Positions 35,067-43,247 of a stretch of 64,000 nt of DNA are shown in pieces. This DNA is from Paenibacillus sp. FSL R7-0337 (GTDB lineage: Bacteria; Bacillota; Bacilli; Paenibacillales; Paenibacillaceae). Numbering within the stretch: the first letter of the stretch is position 1; each line of letters opens with the position of its first letter. The DNA lies in contig NZ_CP150218.1 in NCBI RefSeq assembly GCF_037969875.1, forward strand, positions 372,001-436,000, given 5' to 3'. The position numbers were made by a program, and so were the translations under genes. Below the pieces are notes generated by a model. That model made no database searches. It worked only from the letters and a program-made list of their open reading frames with translations, and was not told the DNA's origin.

Positions 35067-35753
35067 ATGAACGATACACAGACTACAGAACATAAGCGCA
35101 TACTGGTGGTGTTTCCGCATCCTGACGATGAGGCTTTTGGAGCGGCTGGCACTATTGCGAAGTATATCCAGCAAGGCGCAGAAGTAACCTATGCCTGCCT
35201 GACGCTAGGCGAGATGGGGCGCAATATGGGGATTCCGCCGTTTGCCAACCGGGTGACGCTGCCGGAGATCCGCAAGGAAGAGCTGCGGGCATCCTGCCGG
35301 GCTATCGGCATACAAGACTTAAGGATGCTGGGCTTCCACGATAAAATGATTGAATTCGAGGATCAGCAGCTGCTGGATCAGACACTGCTGGCGCTGATCC
35401 ATGAGCTGGCTCCGACGCTTGTGATTACCTTCTATCCCGGTTATAGCGTACACCCGGATCATGATGCTACAGGAGCAGCGGTTATCCGGGCGGTCCGGCA
35501 GATGCCGCCTGCGGAGCGTCCGGTGGTTCACTGCGGCGCATTCGCTATTGGCCATGAGAAGCATATCGGCCTCCCGGATGTGCATGTCGATGTCACCGCA
35601 TTTCTGGACAAGAAGATGGCCTCTATCCAGGCACACCGTTCGCAATTCCAGGCGGCGGAGCTTGTCGGCAATCAGGTGCTGACGGCCGAAGAGATTCAGC
35701 TCCGCTTCGGGCATGAAGCCTTCTGGACCTACCCCATGAACACACAACACTAA
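35067..35753 (+). CDS. bshB2: Second BshB2-like deacetylase
   Basis: A 228-residue LmbE/PIG-L deacetylase strongly similar to the product of 29557-30270. It shares the PHPDDEAF zinc motif, ACLTLGEMGRNMG, IGIQDLRMLGFHDKMIEFE and GYSVHPDHDATGAAVIR blocks. It differs at both ends and in the last 60 residues. It follows the LysR gene and precedes an acetyltransferase, with no yojF partner. It might be a second bacillithiol deacetylase or a bacillithiol-conjugate amidase-like enzyme; the duplication makes specialisation likely. Ribosome site GGGAGG is 9 bases upstream. Confidence 0.85.
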   Translation: MNDTQTTEHKRILVVFPHPDDEAFGAAGTIAKYIQQGAEVTYACLTLGEMGRNMGIPPFANRVTLPEIRKEELRASCRAIGIQDLRMLGFHDKMIEFEDQQLLDQTLLALIHELAPTLVITFYPGYSVHPDHDATGAAVIRAVRQMPPAERPVVHCGAFAIGHEKHIGLPDVHVDVTAFLDKKMASIQAHRSQFQAAELVGNQVLTAEEIQLRFGHEAFWTYPMNTQH

Positions 35754-35772
35754 GAGAAGGCAGGAATAACAT

Positions 35773-36393
35773 ATGAATCCTATGAATCAGAAAGACAGAA
35801 TGCTCGCAGGATTGCCTTATAAAGCATGGCTGGACGGATTAACCGAAGAACGGACGGCCGCCCGGCTGCTGGTTCATCAGCTGAATTCACTCTCTCCCGA
35901 CGCACATGAAGAGAGAGACGGGCTGATCCGTAAGCTTTTGGGCAAGACGGGGGAGCTTGTGCATATTGAGACTCCCTTCCGCTGCGATTATGGATCGAAT
36001 ATCACTGTAGGGAACAATTTCTATGCTAATTTCAACTGTACGATTCTCGATGTAGGCAAGGTAGTCATTGGCGAGAATGTCATGTTCGCTCCGAATGTAT
36101 CGCTCTATACAGCAGGCCATCCCGTCCATCCCGATTCCCGGAATTCAGGCTATGAATACGGGATTGCCATCACCATCGGCAACAATGTGTGGATCGGCGG
36201 TAATGTTATTGTGAATCCGGGCGTGACCATCGGGAATAACGTGGTCATCGGGGCAGGTAGTGTAGTGACTAAGGATATCCCTGATAATGTGATCGCCTTA
36301 GGCAGTCCGTGCCGGATTATCCGTGAGATCACGGAAGAAGACCGGAAATATTACTATAAGGATCGGGAGTTTGACGTTACGGACTATATGTAG
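35773..36393 (+). CDS. Maltose O-acetyltransferase-like hexapeptide transferase
   Basis: A 206-residue left-handed beta-helix acetyltransferase of the LacA/Maa group. The N-terminal Mac domain (KDRMLAGLPYKAWL, residues 7-20) is followed by hexapeptide repeats (ITVGNNFYANFNCTILD; VTIGNNVVIGAGSVVTKDIP) and the catalytic histidine in TAGHPVHP. It transfers acetyl groups from acetyl-CoA to sugars. It follows the deacetylase gene by 19 bases, so an acetylation/deacetylation pair acting on amino sugars is conceivable. Confidence 0.92.
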   Translation: MNPMNQKDRMLAGLPYKAWLDGLTEERTAARLLVHQLNSLSPDAHEERDGLIRKLLGKTGELVHIETPFRCDYGSNITVGNNFYANFNCTILDVGKVVIGENVMFAPNVSLYTAGHPVHPDSRNSGYEYGIAITIGNNVWIGGNVIVNPGVTIGNNVVIGAGSVVTKDIPDNVIALGSPCRIIREITEEDRKYYYKDREFDVTDYM

Positions 36394-36429
36394 AACGGGT
36401 TAGGCCGTCCTTAAGGGACAGGATTCGTT

Positions 36430-37122
36430 TCAGATCAGCACATAAGTGGCCCTCAGCGGCCCGTGCACCCCGACCACCAGCTTCATTTCAATATCCGCGG
36501 AATTGGAGGGACCGGAGATGAAATTAATTGATGAGCCCACCGGTTCCCCGGCCTCAATTCTCCGGTTAAGCGCCACAGCGGCATCCGTGGAGCGAAGCAC
36601 CAGCTTCTCACGTTCAATCACCGCAATATAATGAGCAGGCAGGAAATGGAGCGACCGGCCCTGATCGGGGCGGCTCTCCACCACAACCGTTCCAGATTCC
36701 GCAAGTGCACAGTCGGCGAAGACTATGGCTGTATTCGCCGATTCAGCACGCCTGATATTCTCCGCACGTCCCGCCGCTTCTTCCCATACGGCAGCATCAG
36801 GGAAGGCCAGCCCGTATTCCCTGAACCGGGGATCACCGGAAGTCATCACGGCCCCGCCGCCATTTGCCTCTATCAGATCATCTAACGTTCTCTGCAGCAG
36901 CTCCCGCTTCGTCTCAATCACCTGAGTGTGGATGAAGAAGCATTGCTCCTTAAGCATCTCTACAAGATCATCTTGAGTAAGCGGACCGTAGCTGTCAGGA
37001 ATGAAATTCTGGATCGGAGGACGCTGAACCTCTGACTTCCGTGCCCGTCCCAGCTTGGCGGCAATAGTATTCAGAAAAGCCTCCTTATTCATGTTCATAT
37101 TCGTGTTCTCGGATGCTATCAT
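36430..37122 (-). CDS. lutC: Lactate utilization protein C
   Basis: A 230-residue LutC/YkgG family protein, third subunit of the LutABC L-lactate oxidising complex. The start at 37122 overlaps the lutB stop by one base (TAATG) and follows AAAGGAGGGG. The C-terminal half has the family segments ALAESGTVVV, RSLHFLPAHYIAVI and FISGPSNSADIE, ending GVHGPLRATYVLI. It ends the operon, and no clear terminator is seen before the convergent gene. Confidence 0.93.
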   Translation of the reverse strand: MIASENTNMNMNKEAFLNTIAAKLGRARKSEVQRPPIQNFIPDSYGPLTQDDLVEMLKEQCFFIHTQVIETKRELLQRTLDDLIEANGGGAVMTSGDPRFREYGLAFPDAAVWEEAAGRAENIRRAESANTAIVFADCALAESGTVVVESRPDQGRSLHFLPAHYIAVIEREKLVLRSTDAAVALNRRIEAGEPVGSSINFISGPSNSADIEMKLVVGVHGPLRATYVLI

Positions 37123-38546
37123 TACTCTGCCCCTCCTTTGCGCTTCTCCAGCCATGCCCGGAAGCTGTCCTGCTGCTTGACGGGCTGCTTCAGGTCGCGT
37201 GAACCAATCCACCCCTGAATGATAGCCGGTCCCCGTACAATACGTCCATGTTTGCTCATGATCCGGCTGGCAGAATGGGCGAGCCTGAGCGTTTTGCCGA
37301 ACAGGGCCGGGGAGGAGAGCAGCTTAGCGGCGGCCTTCATCTGGATTCGGTCGGCAGCGCCGGTTCTCTTCTGCTTCACAATATTCTGGCGGTGCATAAT
37401 AAGCTGCTCATGCAGCGGGATTTTTACCGGACAGACATCTGTACACGCTCCGCAGAGGCTGGAGGCATACGGCAGCTCCTTATAGTCGTCATAACCGCCA
37501 AGCAGCGGCGTAATGACCGCACCAATCGGACCCGGGTAGATGGAACCGTAAGCATGCCCGCCGATATGGCGGTAGACCGGGCAGACATTCAGGCAGGCAC
37601 CGCAGCGGATACACTGCAAGGCTTCGCCAAATTCACTTCCCAGAATATCCGAGCGGCCGTTATCGACGACCACCAGATGGAATTCCTCCGGTCCGTCGGT
37701 CTCCCCCGCTGCTGAGGGACCCATGACCGTGATATAGCTGGTCAGCTTCTGGCCGACAGCACTGCGGCAGAGCAGATTATCCAGGATCTCCATTTCCTCA
37801 ATCGTCGGTACAATCCGTTCCATGCCCATCACTGCGATATGCGTCTTGGGAATAGCGGCGGTGAGGTCACCGTTCCCTTCATTCGTGACGAGATTAATTG
37901 CGCCCAGGTTGGCGATGGCGAAATTACAGCCCGTAATCCCGATCTCCGCATCCAGGAACTTCTGGCGCAGGACGGTGCGGGCGAACCCGGCCAGCTTCTC
38001 GGGCGTCTCATCGCCGGTGTATCCGAACTTCTCTGCGAAGACACGCCTAATCTGCTCCCGGTCTTTATGCAGGGCGGGGGCTACGATATGGGAGGGAGGG
38101 TCCCAATCATCCATCTGCAGAATGTACTCTCCGAGATCCGTCTCAATCAGCTCGCAGCCGGCTTCGAGCAGTACGCGGTTCAGTTCAATCTCCTCAGTAA
38201 CCATGGACTTGGATTTGACGACCCGGGTCGCCTGCTTGCGTTCAATGACATCCCGTATATAACTGCTGGCCTCTTCCTTGGTTGCGGCAAAATAGATATG
38301 CCCGCCCTGCCGCTCAACATTATCCGCAAGCTGCTCCAGATAAAAGTCCAGGTTCGCCAGCGTATGCTGACGGATCAGCTGGCCGGCCTTCCGCCACTGC
38401 TCCCAATCCCCCAGCGCGGTAGCGGCTGTCAGCCGCCTAGTCTTAAGGCTGTCCTGTGCCGACCCCACGGCACTGCGCATGAAGGAATCCCCAAGGCCCT
38501 CCGCGGTCCGTTCGCTGAAGCTGCGTGAATCCGTTTGCAGGCTCAA
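37122..38546 (-). CDS. lutB: Lactate utilization iron-sulfur protein B
   Basis: A 474-residue iron-sulfur protein. Two cysteine clusters for 4Fe-4S centres are visible: [12 protein letters not shown] and CGACTDVCP in the C-terminal third. The N-terminal two thirds form the LutB domain related to LutC. The start is TTG at 38546, two bases after the lutA stop, with AAAGGGGG upstream; longer readings run into lutA. LutB, with LutA and LutC, converts L-lactate to pyruvate in a quinone-independent manner in bacilli. Confidence 0.93.
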   Translation of the reverse strand: MSLQTDSRSFSERTAEGLGDSFMRSAVGSAQDSLKTRRLTAATALGDWEQWRKAGQLIRQHTLANLDFYLEQLADNVERQGGHIYFAATKEEASSYIRDVIERKQATRVVKSKSMVTEEIELNRVLLEAGCELIETDLGEYILQMDDWDPPSHIVAPALHKDREQIRRVFAEKFGYTGDETPEKLAGFARTVLRQKFLDAEIGITGCNFAIANLGAINLVTNEGNGDLTAAIPKTHIAVMGMERIVPTIEEMEILDNLLCRSAVGQKLTSYITVMGPSAAGETDGPEEFHLVVVDNGRSDILGSEFGEALQCIRCGACLNVCPVYRHIGGHAYGSIYPGPIGAVITPLLGGYDDYKELPYASSLCGACTDVCPVKIPLHEQLIMHRQNIVKQKRTGAADRIQMKAAAKLLSSPALFGKTLRLAHSASRIMSKHGRIVRGPAIIQGWIGSRDLKQPVKQQDSFRAWLEKRKGGAE

Positions 38547-38547
38547 G

Positions 38548-39291
38548 TCAGTTTCCCCCTTTATGATTGGCAGGCGTATGCTGGTTGAGCACCTCTGCAA
38601 TATGCATGACGCGTACCGGCTCACCCTTGCGGGACAGGCGCCCTCCGATGTTCATCAGGCAGCCCATATCTGCACTGATCAGGATATCGGCTCCGGTATC
38701 CAGCACACAGCCGCATTTCTCATCGGCCATCTGAGCGGAGATTTCAGGCATCTTCACCGCAAAAGTGCCGCCGAACCCGCAGCAGTTGTCGCTGTTCTTG
38801 AGCGGCTCAAGCTTCAGTCCCTTCACCTGCTCCAACAGCTGGAAGGGCGTTTCCTTCTCGCCCAGCAGCCTGGTCATGTGGCAGGAGCGGTGGTAGGTAG
38901 CCGTTCCTTCGAGCGTGGCACCGACATCGGTGACCCCCAGCACTTTTACAATGAACTGGGTGAGTTCATATGATTTTTCTTTTAGCGCAACCGCTTTCAA
39001 TTCCCACTCCGGGTCCCCGCTGAAGATCTTCGGATATTCATGAAACATAGCAATGCAGGAGCCGGACGGACCTACGACATAATCCGAAGCCTCGAAGGCC
39101 AGCATCATGTTCTGCATAGCAAGCTTAGATTCTTGCAGATAACCGCTGTTGTACGTAGGCTGGCCGCAGCACACCTGTGAAGCGGGGTAATCAATCTCGC
39201 AGCCGAGCCGCTCCAGAACTTCAACCATGGCAATACCGGCATTCGGAGCCATAAGATCTACCAGACAAGTGGAAAAAATACTGACTCGCAC
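38548..39291 (-). CDS. lutA: Lactate utilization protein A
   Basis: A 247-residue protein with two CCG (cysteine-rich) domains: [11 protein letters not shown] in the first half and [13 protein letters not shown] in the second, plus CHMTR. This is the LutA/GlcF-like electron-transfer subunit. GTG 39291 is chosen because GGGAGGG lies 6-7 bases before it; longer in-frame starts overlap that site. First gene of the lutABC operon, divergent from aldA. Confidence 0.92.
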   Translation of the reverse strand: MRVSIFSTCLVDLMAPNAGIAMVEVLERLGCEIDYPASQVCCGQPTYNSGYLQESKLAMQNMMLAFEASDYVVGPSGSCIAMFHEYPKIFSGDPEWELKAVALKEKSYELTQFIVKVLGVTDVGATLEGTATYHRSCHMTRLLGEKETPFQLLEQVKGLKLEPLKNSDNCCGFGGTFAVKMPEISAQMADEKCGCVLDTGADILISADMGCLMNIGGRLSRKGEPVRVMHIAEVLNQHTPANHKGGN

Positions 39292-39317
39292 TCCCATCCC
39301 TCCCATCAATGAAAACC

Positions 39318-39346
39318 TATATTCACAGCTTAACTCAATAAGTCAA
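39318..39346 (-). promoter_or_regulatory. Promoter of lutABC
   Basis: On the minus strand TTGACT (39346-39341) and AATATA (39323-39318) are separated by 17 bases and lie 27 bases upstream of the lutA start. Confidence 0.55.
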
Positions 39347-39386
39347 TGAAAAACAACACAAAAACAAATAAAAAATGTGAAACTTA

Positions 39387-39416
39387 TTGACAATAAATAT
39401 TGATAGCGTTTACACT
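39387..39416 (+). promoter_or_regulatory. aldA promoter with overlapping cre site
   Basis: TTGACA (39387-39392) and TACACT (39411-39416) have an 18-base spacer. TGATAGCGTTTACA (39401-39414) matches the CcpA consensus TGWAANCGNTNWCA except at position 4 and overlaps the -10 element, a position expected to give glucose repression. It lies between the two divergent operons and could affect both. Confidence 0.7.
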
Positions 39417-39482
39417 ATGGATGGGTAATTGGAGAAATGGAATAATCTACAATGGAATAATCTACCTTGAGGGGGAGAAACA

Positions 39483-40928
39483 GTGACCAAGCATTTGATG
39501 TATATCAACGGCCAATTTACGGAATCCGAAGGCAAAGAGTGGATGGAAGTAACCAATCCGGCGACCGACGAAGTCATCTCACAGGTTCCCAAGGCAACCA
39601 GGAATGATGTCATACGTGCCATTGATGCAGCGGAGCAAGCCCAGGCAGAGTGGGAGGAGACTCCGGCGGTAGAGCGCGGCAAGTACTTGCATGCGATTGC
39701 TGACGGCATCCGGGCAGAGGCGGACAGTATCGCCAGGCTGATCTCGGAGGAAGTCGGTAAGACGCTGGAATTATCCACCGTAGAGGTTCATTTCACTGCG
39801 GATTATTTAGATTATATGGCGGAATGGGCACGGCGTTATGAAGGGGAGATCGTTCAGAGCGACCGTGATAATGAGCATATTTTTGTATTCAAAAGAGCGA
39901 TCGGCGTCACCACGGGCATTCTGCCCTGGAACTTCCCGTTCTTCCTGATCGCGAGAAAGATGGCCCCGGCGCTCATCACCGGCAACACGATTGTCGTGAA
40001 GCCCAGTGCTGAATCTCCTAACAATGCCATGGCGTTCAGCCGGATCGTGGATCAGGCCGGATTGCCTAAGGGGGTATTCAACCTTATTACAGGCAGAGGT
40101 GCAGAAGTGGGCAACGAGCTGTCCAGTAATGCCAAGGTAGGTATGGTTAGTCTTACGGGCAGCGTACCTGCAGGGCAGAAGGTTATGGAGGCGGCGGCTG
40201 AGAATATCATCAAGGTCAGCTTGGAGCTGGGCGGCAAAGCACCTGCCATCGTAATGAAGGATGCCGATCTGGAGCTGGCTGTTCAGGCGATTGTGGCTTC
40301 CCGGGTCATTAATACAGGTCAGGTCTGTAACTGTGCGGAGCGTGTCTATGTCCATGAAGATATCAAGGAGGAATTCACCACTCGGCTGGTTGCAGCGATG
40401 AAGGCCGTGAAGTACGGAGACCCGCTTAAGGACACGGACATTCAGATGGGACCGCTTATCAACAAGGCCGCGCAGGAATCGGTACAGCAGAAGGTGGACC
40501 GGGCCGTTCAAGAAGGGGCTAAGATTGCTCTTGGCGGTAAAAAAGTAGAAGGAGCAGGCAGCTTCTTCGAGCCGACAGTGATCACAGACGCGACGAATGA
40601 GATGGAGATTGTGCAGGATGAAATTTTCGGTCCGGTCATCCCTGTCATTACGTTCTCAACTCTGGATGAGGCGATTGCCCTCGCCAATGACAGTGAATTT
40701 GGCTTAACCTCATCGCTATATACGCAGAATCTGAACGTCGCCATGAAAGTCATCAAGCGGCTGAAGTACGGGGAGACGTATATCAACCGCGAGAATTTCG
40801 AAGCGATGCAGGGCTTCCATGCAGGCTGGAGAAAATCCGGCATCGGCGGCGCTGACGGCAAGCACGGCTTGAACGAATACCTCCAGACCCATGTCGTCTA
40901 CTTGCAGTACGACAAATCGGTTAACTGA
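39483..40928 (+). CDS. aldA: Lactaldehyde/glycolaldehyde dehydrogenase AldA
   Basis: A 481-residue aldehyde dehydrogenase with very high similarity to E. coli AldA along its whole length, for example TADYIDYMAEWARRYEGEI-like and GVTTGILPWNFPFF blocks. The catalytic cysteine lies in NTGQVCNCAERV and the general-base glutamate in SLELGGKAP. The C-terminal NRENFEAMQGFHAGWRKSG is shared with AldA. It oxidises L-lactaldehyde to L-lactate (from fucose or rhamnose breakdown) and glycolaldehyde to glycolate with NAD. The GTG start at 39483 follows GAGGGGGAG. Divergent lutABC would carry lactate on to pyruvate. Confidence 0.93.
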   Translation: MTKHLMYINGQFTESEGKEWMEVTNPATDEVISQVPKATRNDVIRAIDAAEQAQAEWEETPAVERGKYLHAIADGIRAEADSIARLISEEVGKTLELSTVEVHFTADYLDYMAEWARRYEGEIVQSDRDNEHIFVFKRAIGVTTGILPWNFPFFLIARKMAPALITGNTIVVKPSAESPNNAMAFSRIVDQAGLPKGVFNLITGRGAEVGNELSSNAKVGMVSLTGSVPAGQKVMEAAAENIIKVSLELGGKAPAIVMKDADLELAVQAIVASRVINTGQVCNCAERVYVHEDIKEEFTTRLVAAMKAVKYGDPLKDTDIQMGPLINKAAQESVQQKVDRAVQEGAKIALGGKKVEGAGSFFEPTVITDATNEMEIVQDEIFGPVIPVITFSTLDEAIALANDSEFGLTSSLYTQNLNVAMKVIKRLKYGETYINRENFEAMQGFHAGWRKSGIGGADGKHGLNEYLQTHVVYLQYDKSVN

Positions 40929-40960
40929 ATACGCAGCGACTGTTTGCTGCTTTGGTGAGG

Positions 40961-40986
40961 CGGCCCTTGTTTGGGGGCCGTTTTTT
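40961..40986 (+). terminator. Terminator after aldA
   Basis: CGGCCC and GGGCCG form the stem, followed directly by six T residues. Confidence 0.85.
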
Positions 40987-41017
40987 GGTGTTTTTCGGAG
41001 AGGCAGGTGCGAGGGGA

Positions 41018-41094
41018 GGTGTAAGCGGAAAACCGATCACATTCGGCGTGGCGGAGGCGTGTGAACCAAATGTAATCGAAAAACCGATCACATT
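41018..41094 (+). repeat. 51-bp-period hairpin repeat array B (two copies)
   Basis: Two copies of the 26-bp unit start at 41018 (four mismatches, left arm degraded) and 41069 (identical to the best copy of array A), exactly 51 bases apart. TACGTAG, the conserved linker word of array A, follows the second copy at 41102. The array starts 32 bases after the aldA terminator. It occupies the 325-bp gap before the DUF2239 gene together with the promoter described next. Confidence 0.88.
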
Positions 41095-41180
41095 GTGCAG
41101 GTACGTAGTGTGCTTGGGCAGCATGAATTTTACATTATCCATCCGTTAGTGTGATTTTATTATTAGCTATTTCATTATTT

Positions 41181-41222
41181 TACCCGGGTAATATTGCATT
41201 TATATTTTTACCCGGGTATAAT
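41181..41222 (+). promoter_or_regulatory. Promoter with twin TACCCGGGTA palindromes
   Basis: TTGCAT (41194-41199) and TATAAT (41217-41222) have the ideal 17-base spacer. Two identical 10-bp palindromes TACCCGGGTA at 41181-41190 and 41209-41218 lie just before the -35 and over the -10 element, 28 bases apart. The layout is that of a repressor operator pair. The binding protein is not identified. Confidence 0.75.
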
Positions 41223-41253
41223 TAAATCAAATAGAAGGAGGTCAACCTATAAC

Positions 41254-41868
41254 ATGAGTATGAGTAATGAACAGACGCATTCTTACTGCACGGCATTTTT
41301 GGGAGCGGAAGCTGTTTCCAGCGGTTCATTAGAGCAGGTGGTTACTACAGTGAAGGGGAGGCTGAGTGACAGTGAACTGGCCCGGGTGCTTATCTTTGAC
41401 GATTCCACGGGGAAGCCGATAGATGTTGATTATCACGGGACAACAGATGATGTGCTTACGCGGTTAGCAGAACCTTCAGGTGAGTCAACCGCTACAGAAG
41501 TGAATCCCCAGACCACGCGCCGGGCCGGACGGCCCAAGCTGGGGGTTGTATCCGGTGAGGTTACTTTATTGCCAAGGCAGTGGGAGTGGCTCAAAGCCCA
41601 GCCTGGAGGGGCATCGGTAACCTTACGCAAGCTGGTTGATGAAGCCCGCCGTACCGGAGAACAGCAGAGTACCATCCGCAAGTCACAAGAAGCAGCTTAT
41701 GCCTTTATGACAGCCATGGCCGGGGATTTCAGCCATTATGAAGAAGCTCTGCGCGCATTGTATGCCGGTGATGCGGAGCGTTTGGACCAATGTACCCAAG
41801 ACTGGGCACCTGATATCCGCAACCATGTGAAGCAGTTAGCTGCAGTTGCATTACAGAAGAAGAATTGA
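41254..41868 (+). CDS. DUF2239 family protein
   Basis: A 204-residue protein of the DUF2239 family. The central RRAGRPKLGVVSGEVTLLPR motif and WEWLKAQPGGASVTLRKLVDEARR are recognisable. The first 80 residues resemble a short substrate-binding fold, and the rest is helical. ATG 41254 follows AAGGAGGT. It is followed 15 bases later by an alpha/beta hydrolase gene and is driven by a promoter with twin palindromes. The function of the family is unknown; its regulator-like pairing suggests stress or toxin response. Confidence 0.82.
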   Translation: MSMSNEQTHSYCTAFLGAEAVSSGSLEQVVTTVKGRLSDSELARVLIFDDSTGKPIDVDYHGTTDDVLTRLAEPSGESTATEVNPQTTRRAGRPKLGVVSGEVTLLPRQWEWLKAQPGGASVTLRKLVDEARRTGEQQSTIRKSQEAAYAFMTAMAGDFSHYEEALRALYAGDAERLDQCTQDWAPDIRNHVKQLAAVALQKKN

Positions 41869-41883
41869 AGGAGAACAGACACT

Positions 41884-42774
41884 ATGAACATTATACAGAC
41901 GAATAGCATTGAGCTGGCTTACGACAGCTTCGGCAATGATAATGACGAGGTGATGATCTTGATTGCCGGACTTGGAACCCAGATGATCCGCTGGACTGTT
42001 CCATTTTGTGAACAACTAGCGGCCCGGGGCTTCCGGGTGATCCGTTTTGACAATCGGGACACGGGCTGCTCCACCCATTACAGCCATTACCCGGCTATGG
42101 ATTTCAATGCCTTGGCGGCTGCGCTCATGTCGGGTCAACGGCCGGACATGCCTTACACGCTTGATGACATGGCCGGTGACGTGATCGGATTGCTTGATGC
42201 CCTGGGTATTGACGGGGCACATATCGTTGGCCGGTCCATGGGCGGAATGATCGCCCAGCTTGTTGCCAGTAAGTACCCGGACCGGGTCCTGTCGCTCACG
42301 TCCATCATGTCTACGTCCGGGAATCCTTCCCTTCCGCAGGCTTCCCCGGAGGTGATGGGGATGATGACTGCCCCGGGGCCGAACCCGTTTGAGGATGAGG
42401 CAGGATTTTTAGCGCACAGCATGGCTTTTGCCAAGCGTATTGCCGGTACCGGCCATCCATTCGATGAAGAAGCTTACCGGGCACTCATTGCGGAGGAATT
42501 CCGGCGGGCCTACGACCCGGGCAGTGTGGGACGGCAGATTGCTGCGATTGCGGTCTCCGGTGACCGCCGTCCGCTGCTGGCAGCCATTGAGGTCCCTGCA
42601 CTTGTCATTCACGGGATGGACGATCCTCTGTTCGTTCCGGCGTGCGGCGAGGACACCGCTTCCTCCATCCCGGGCGCTGAGCTGATGCTGGTTGAAGGCA
42701 TGGGACATGACCTGCCGCACCAGTTGTATCAGCAGATGATCGATGCTATTGAGCGGACGGCTCAGCGCAGTTGA
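41884..42774 (+). CDS. Alpha/beta-fold hydrolase
   Basis: A 296-residue alpha/beta hydrolase. The nucleophile is S118 in VGRSMGG, the acid is a D in HGMDDPLF, and the histidine is in EGMGHDLP. The FDNRDTGCSTHY segment is typical of a large group annotated as aclacinomycin methylesterase RdmC-like or haloperoxidase-like proteins. It is co-transcribed with the DUF2239 gene. The substrate is unknown, with an ester or lactone most likely. Confidence 0.88.
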   Translation: MNIIQTNSIELAYDSFGNDNDEVMILIAGLGTQMIRWTVPFCEQLAARGFRVIRFDNRDTGCSTHYSHYPAMDFNALAAALMSGQRPDMPYTLDDMAGDVIGLLDALGIDGAHIVGRSMGGMIAQLVASKYPDRVLSLTSIMSTSGNPSLPQASPEVMGMMTAPGPNPFEDEAGFLAHSMAFAKRIAGTGHPFDEEAYRALIAEEFRRAYDPGSVGRQIAAIAVSGDRRPLLAAIEVPALVIHGMDDPLFVPACGEDTASSIPGAELMLVEGMGHDLPHQLYQQMIDAIERTAQRS

Positions 42775-42821
42775 CTAACCACTACGTTGTGTAGTAGATT
42801 ATAACTACTACGTAGTGTAGT
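42771..42821 (+). promoter_or_regulatory. BlaI-type operators and promoter
   Basis: ACTACGTTGTGTAGT (42781-42795) and ACTACGTAGTGTAGT (42807-42821) are two 15-bp dyads with ACTAC and GTAGT arms, 26 bases apart. The core resembles the ACTACA/TGTAGT operators of BlaI/MecI proteins. A -35 TTGACT at 42771-42776 and a TAGATT at 42795-42800 are covered by the first dyad. This fits autorepression by the following gene. Confidence 0.7.
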
Positions 42822-42863
42822 AATAATGTTATGGACGCATAACAGACATATGAGGTGTTCACG

Positions 42864-43238
42864 GTGAACAAGATTCAGAAGCTATCGGATACAGAATTAG
42901 AGTTAATGGAAGCCATTTGGGCGAGTACACCGCCAGTTACTTCAACGGAGCTGCTGAACCAGTTCGCGCATAAGGGAAGGGATTGGAAGGCGCAGACGAT
43001 ATCTACCTTTTTGTCACGATTAGTGGATAAGGGGTTTCTGACGGCTACCCGGCATGGGCGGCTGAACAAGTATGTACCCGGCATTTCACCTGAGGACTAT
43101 AAGCTGGTGGAGACTCAGCATGTCCTGGACGGGCTGTATCAGGGTTCGGTCAAGAATCTGATCTCTGCTATGTATGACGGCGACAAGCTGTCGGACCAGG
43201 ATATTGACGAGCTGAAGCAATGGTTCTCGGAAAAGTAG
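42864..43238 (+). CDS. BlaI/MecI/CopY-family repressor
   Basis: A 124-residue winged-helix repressor. The LSDTELELMEAIWA start and TISTFLSRLVDKGFLTATRHGRLNKYVP recognition-helix and wing region are characteristic, and a C-terminal dimerisation helix follows. GTG 42864 is preferred because GAGG ends about 8 bases before it. The protein would bind the twin dyads upstream and be inactivated through the membrane protease encoded next. No beta-lactamase gene lies in the operon. Confidence 0.9.
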   Translation: MNKIQKLSDTELELMEAIWASTPPVTSTELLNQFAHKGRDWKAQTISTFLSRLVDKGFLTATRHGRLNKYVPGISPEDYKLVETQHVLDGLYQGSVKNLISAMYDGDKLSDQDIDELKQWFSEK

Positions 43239-43247
43239 GTGATGACG

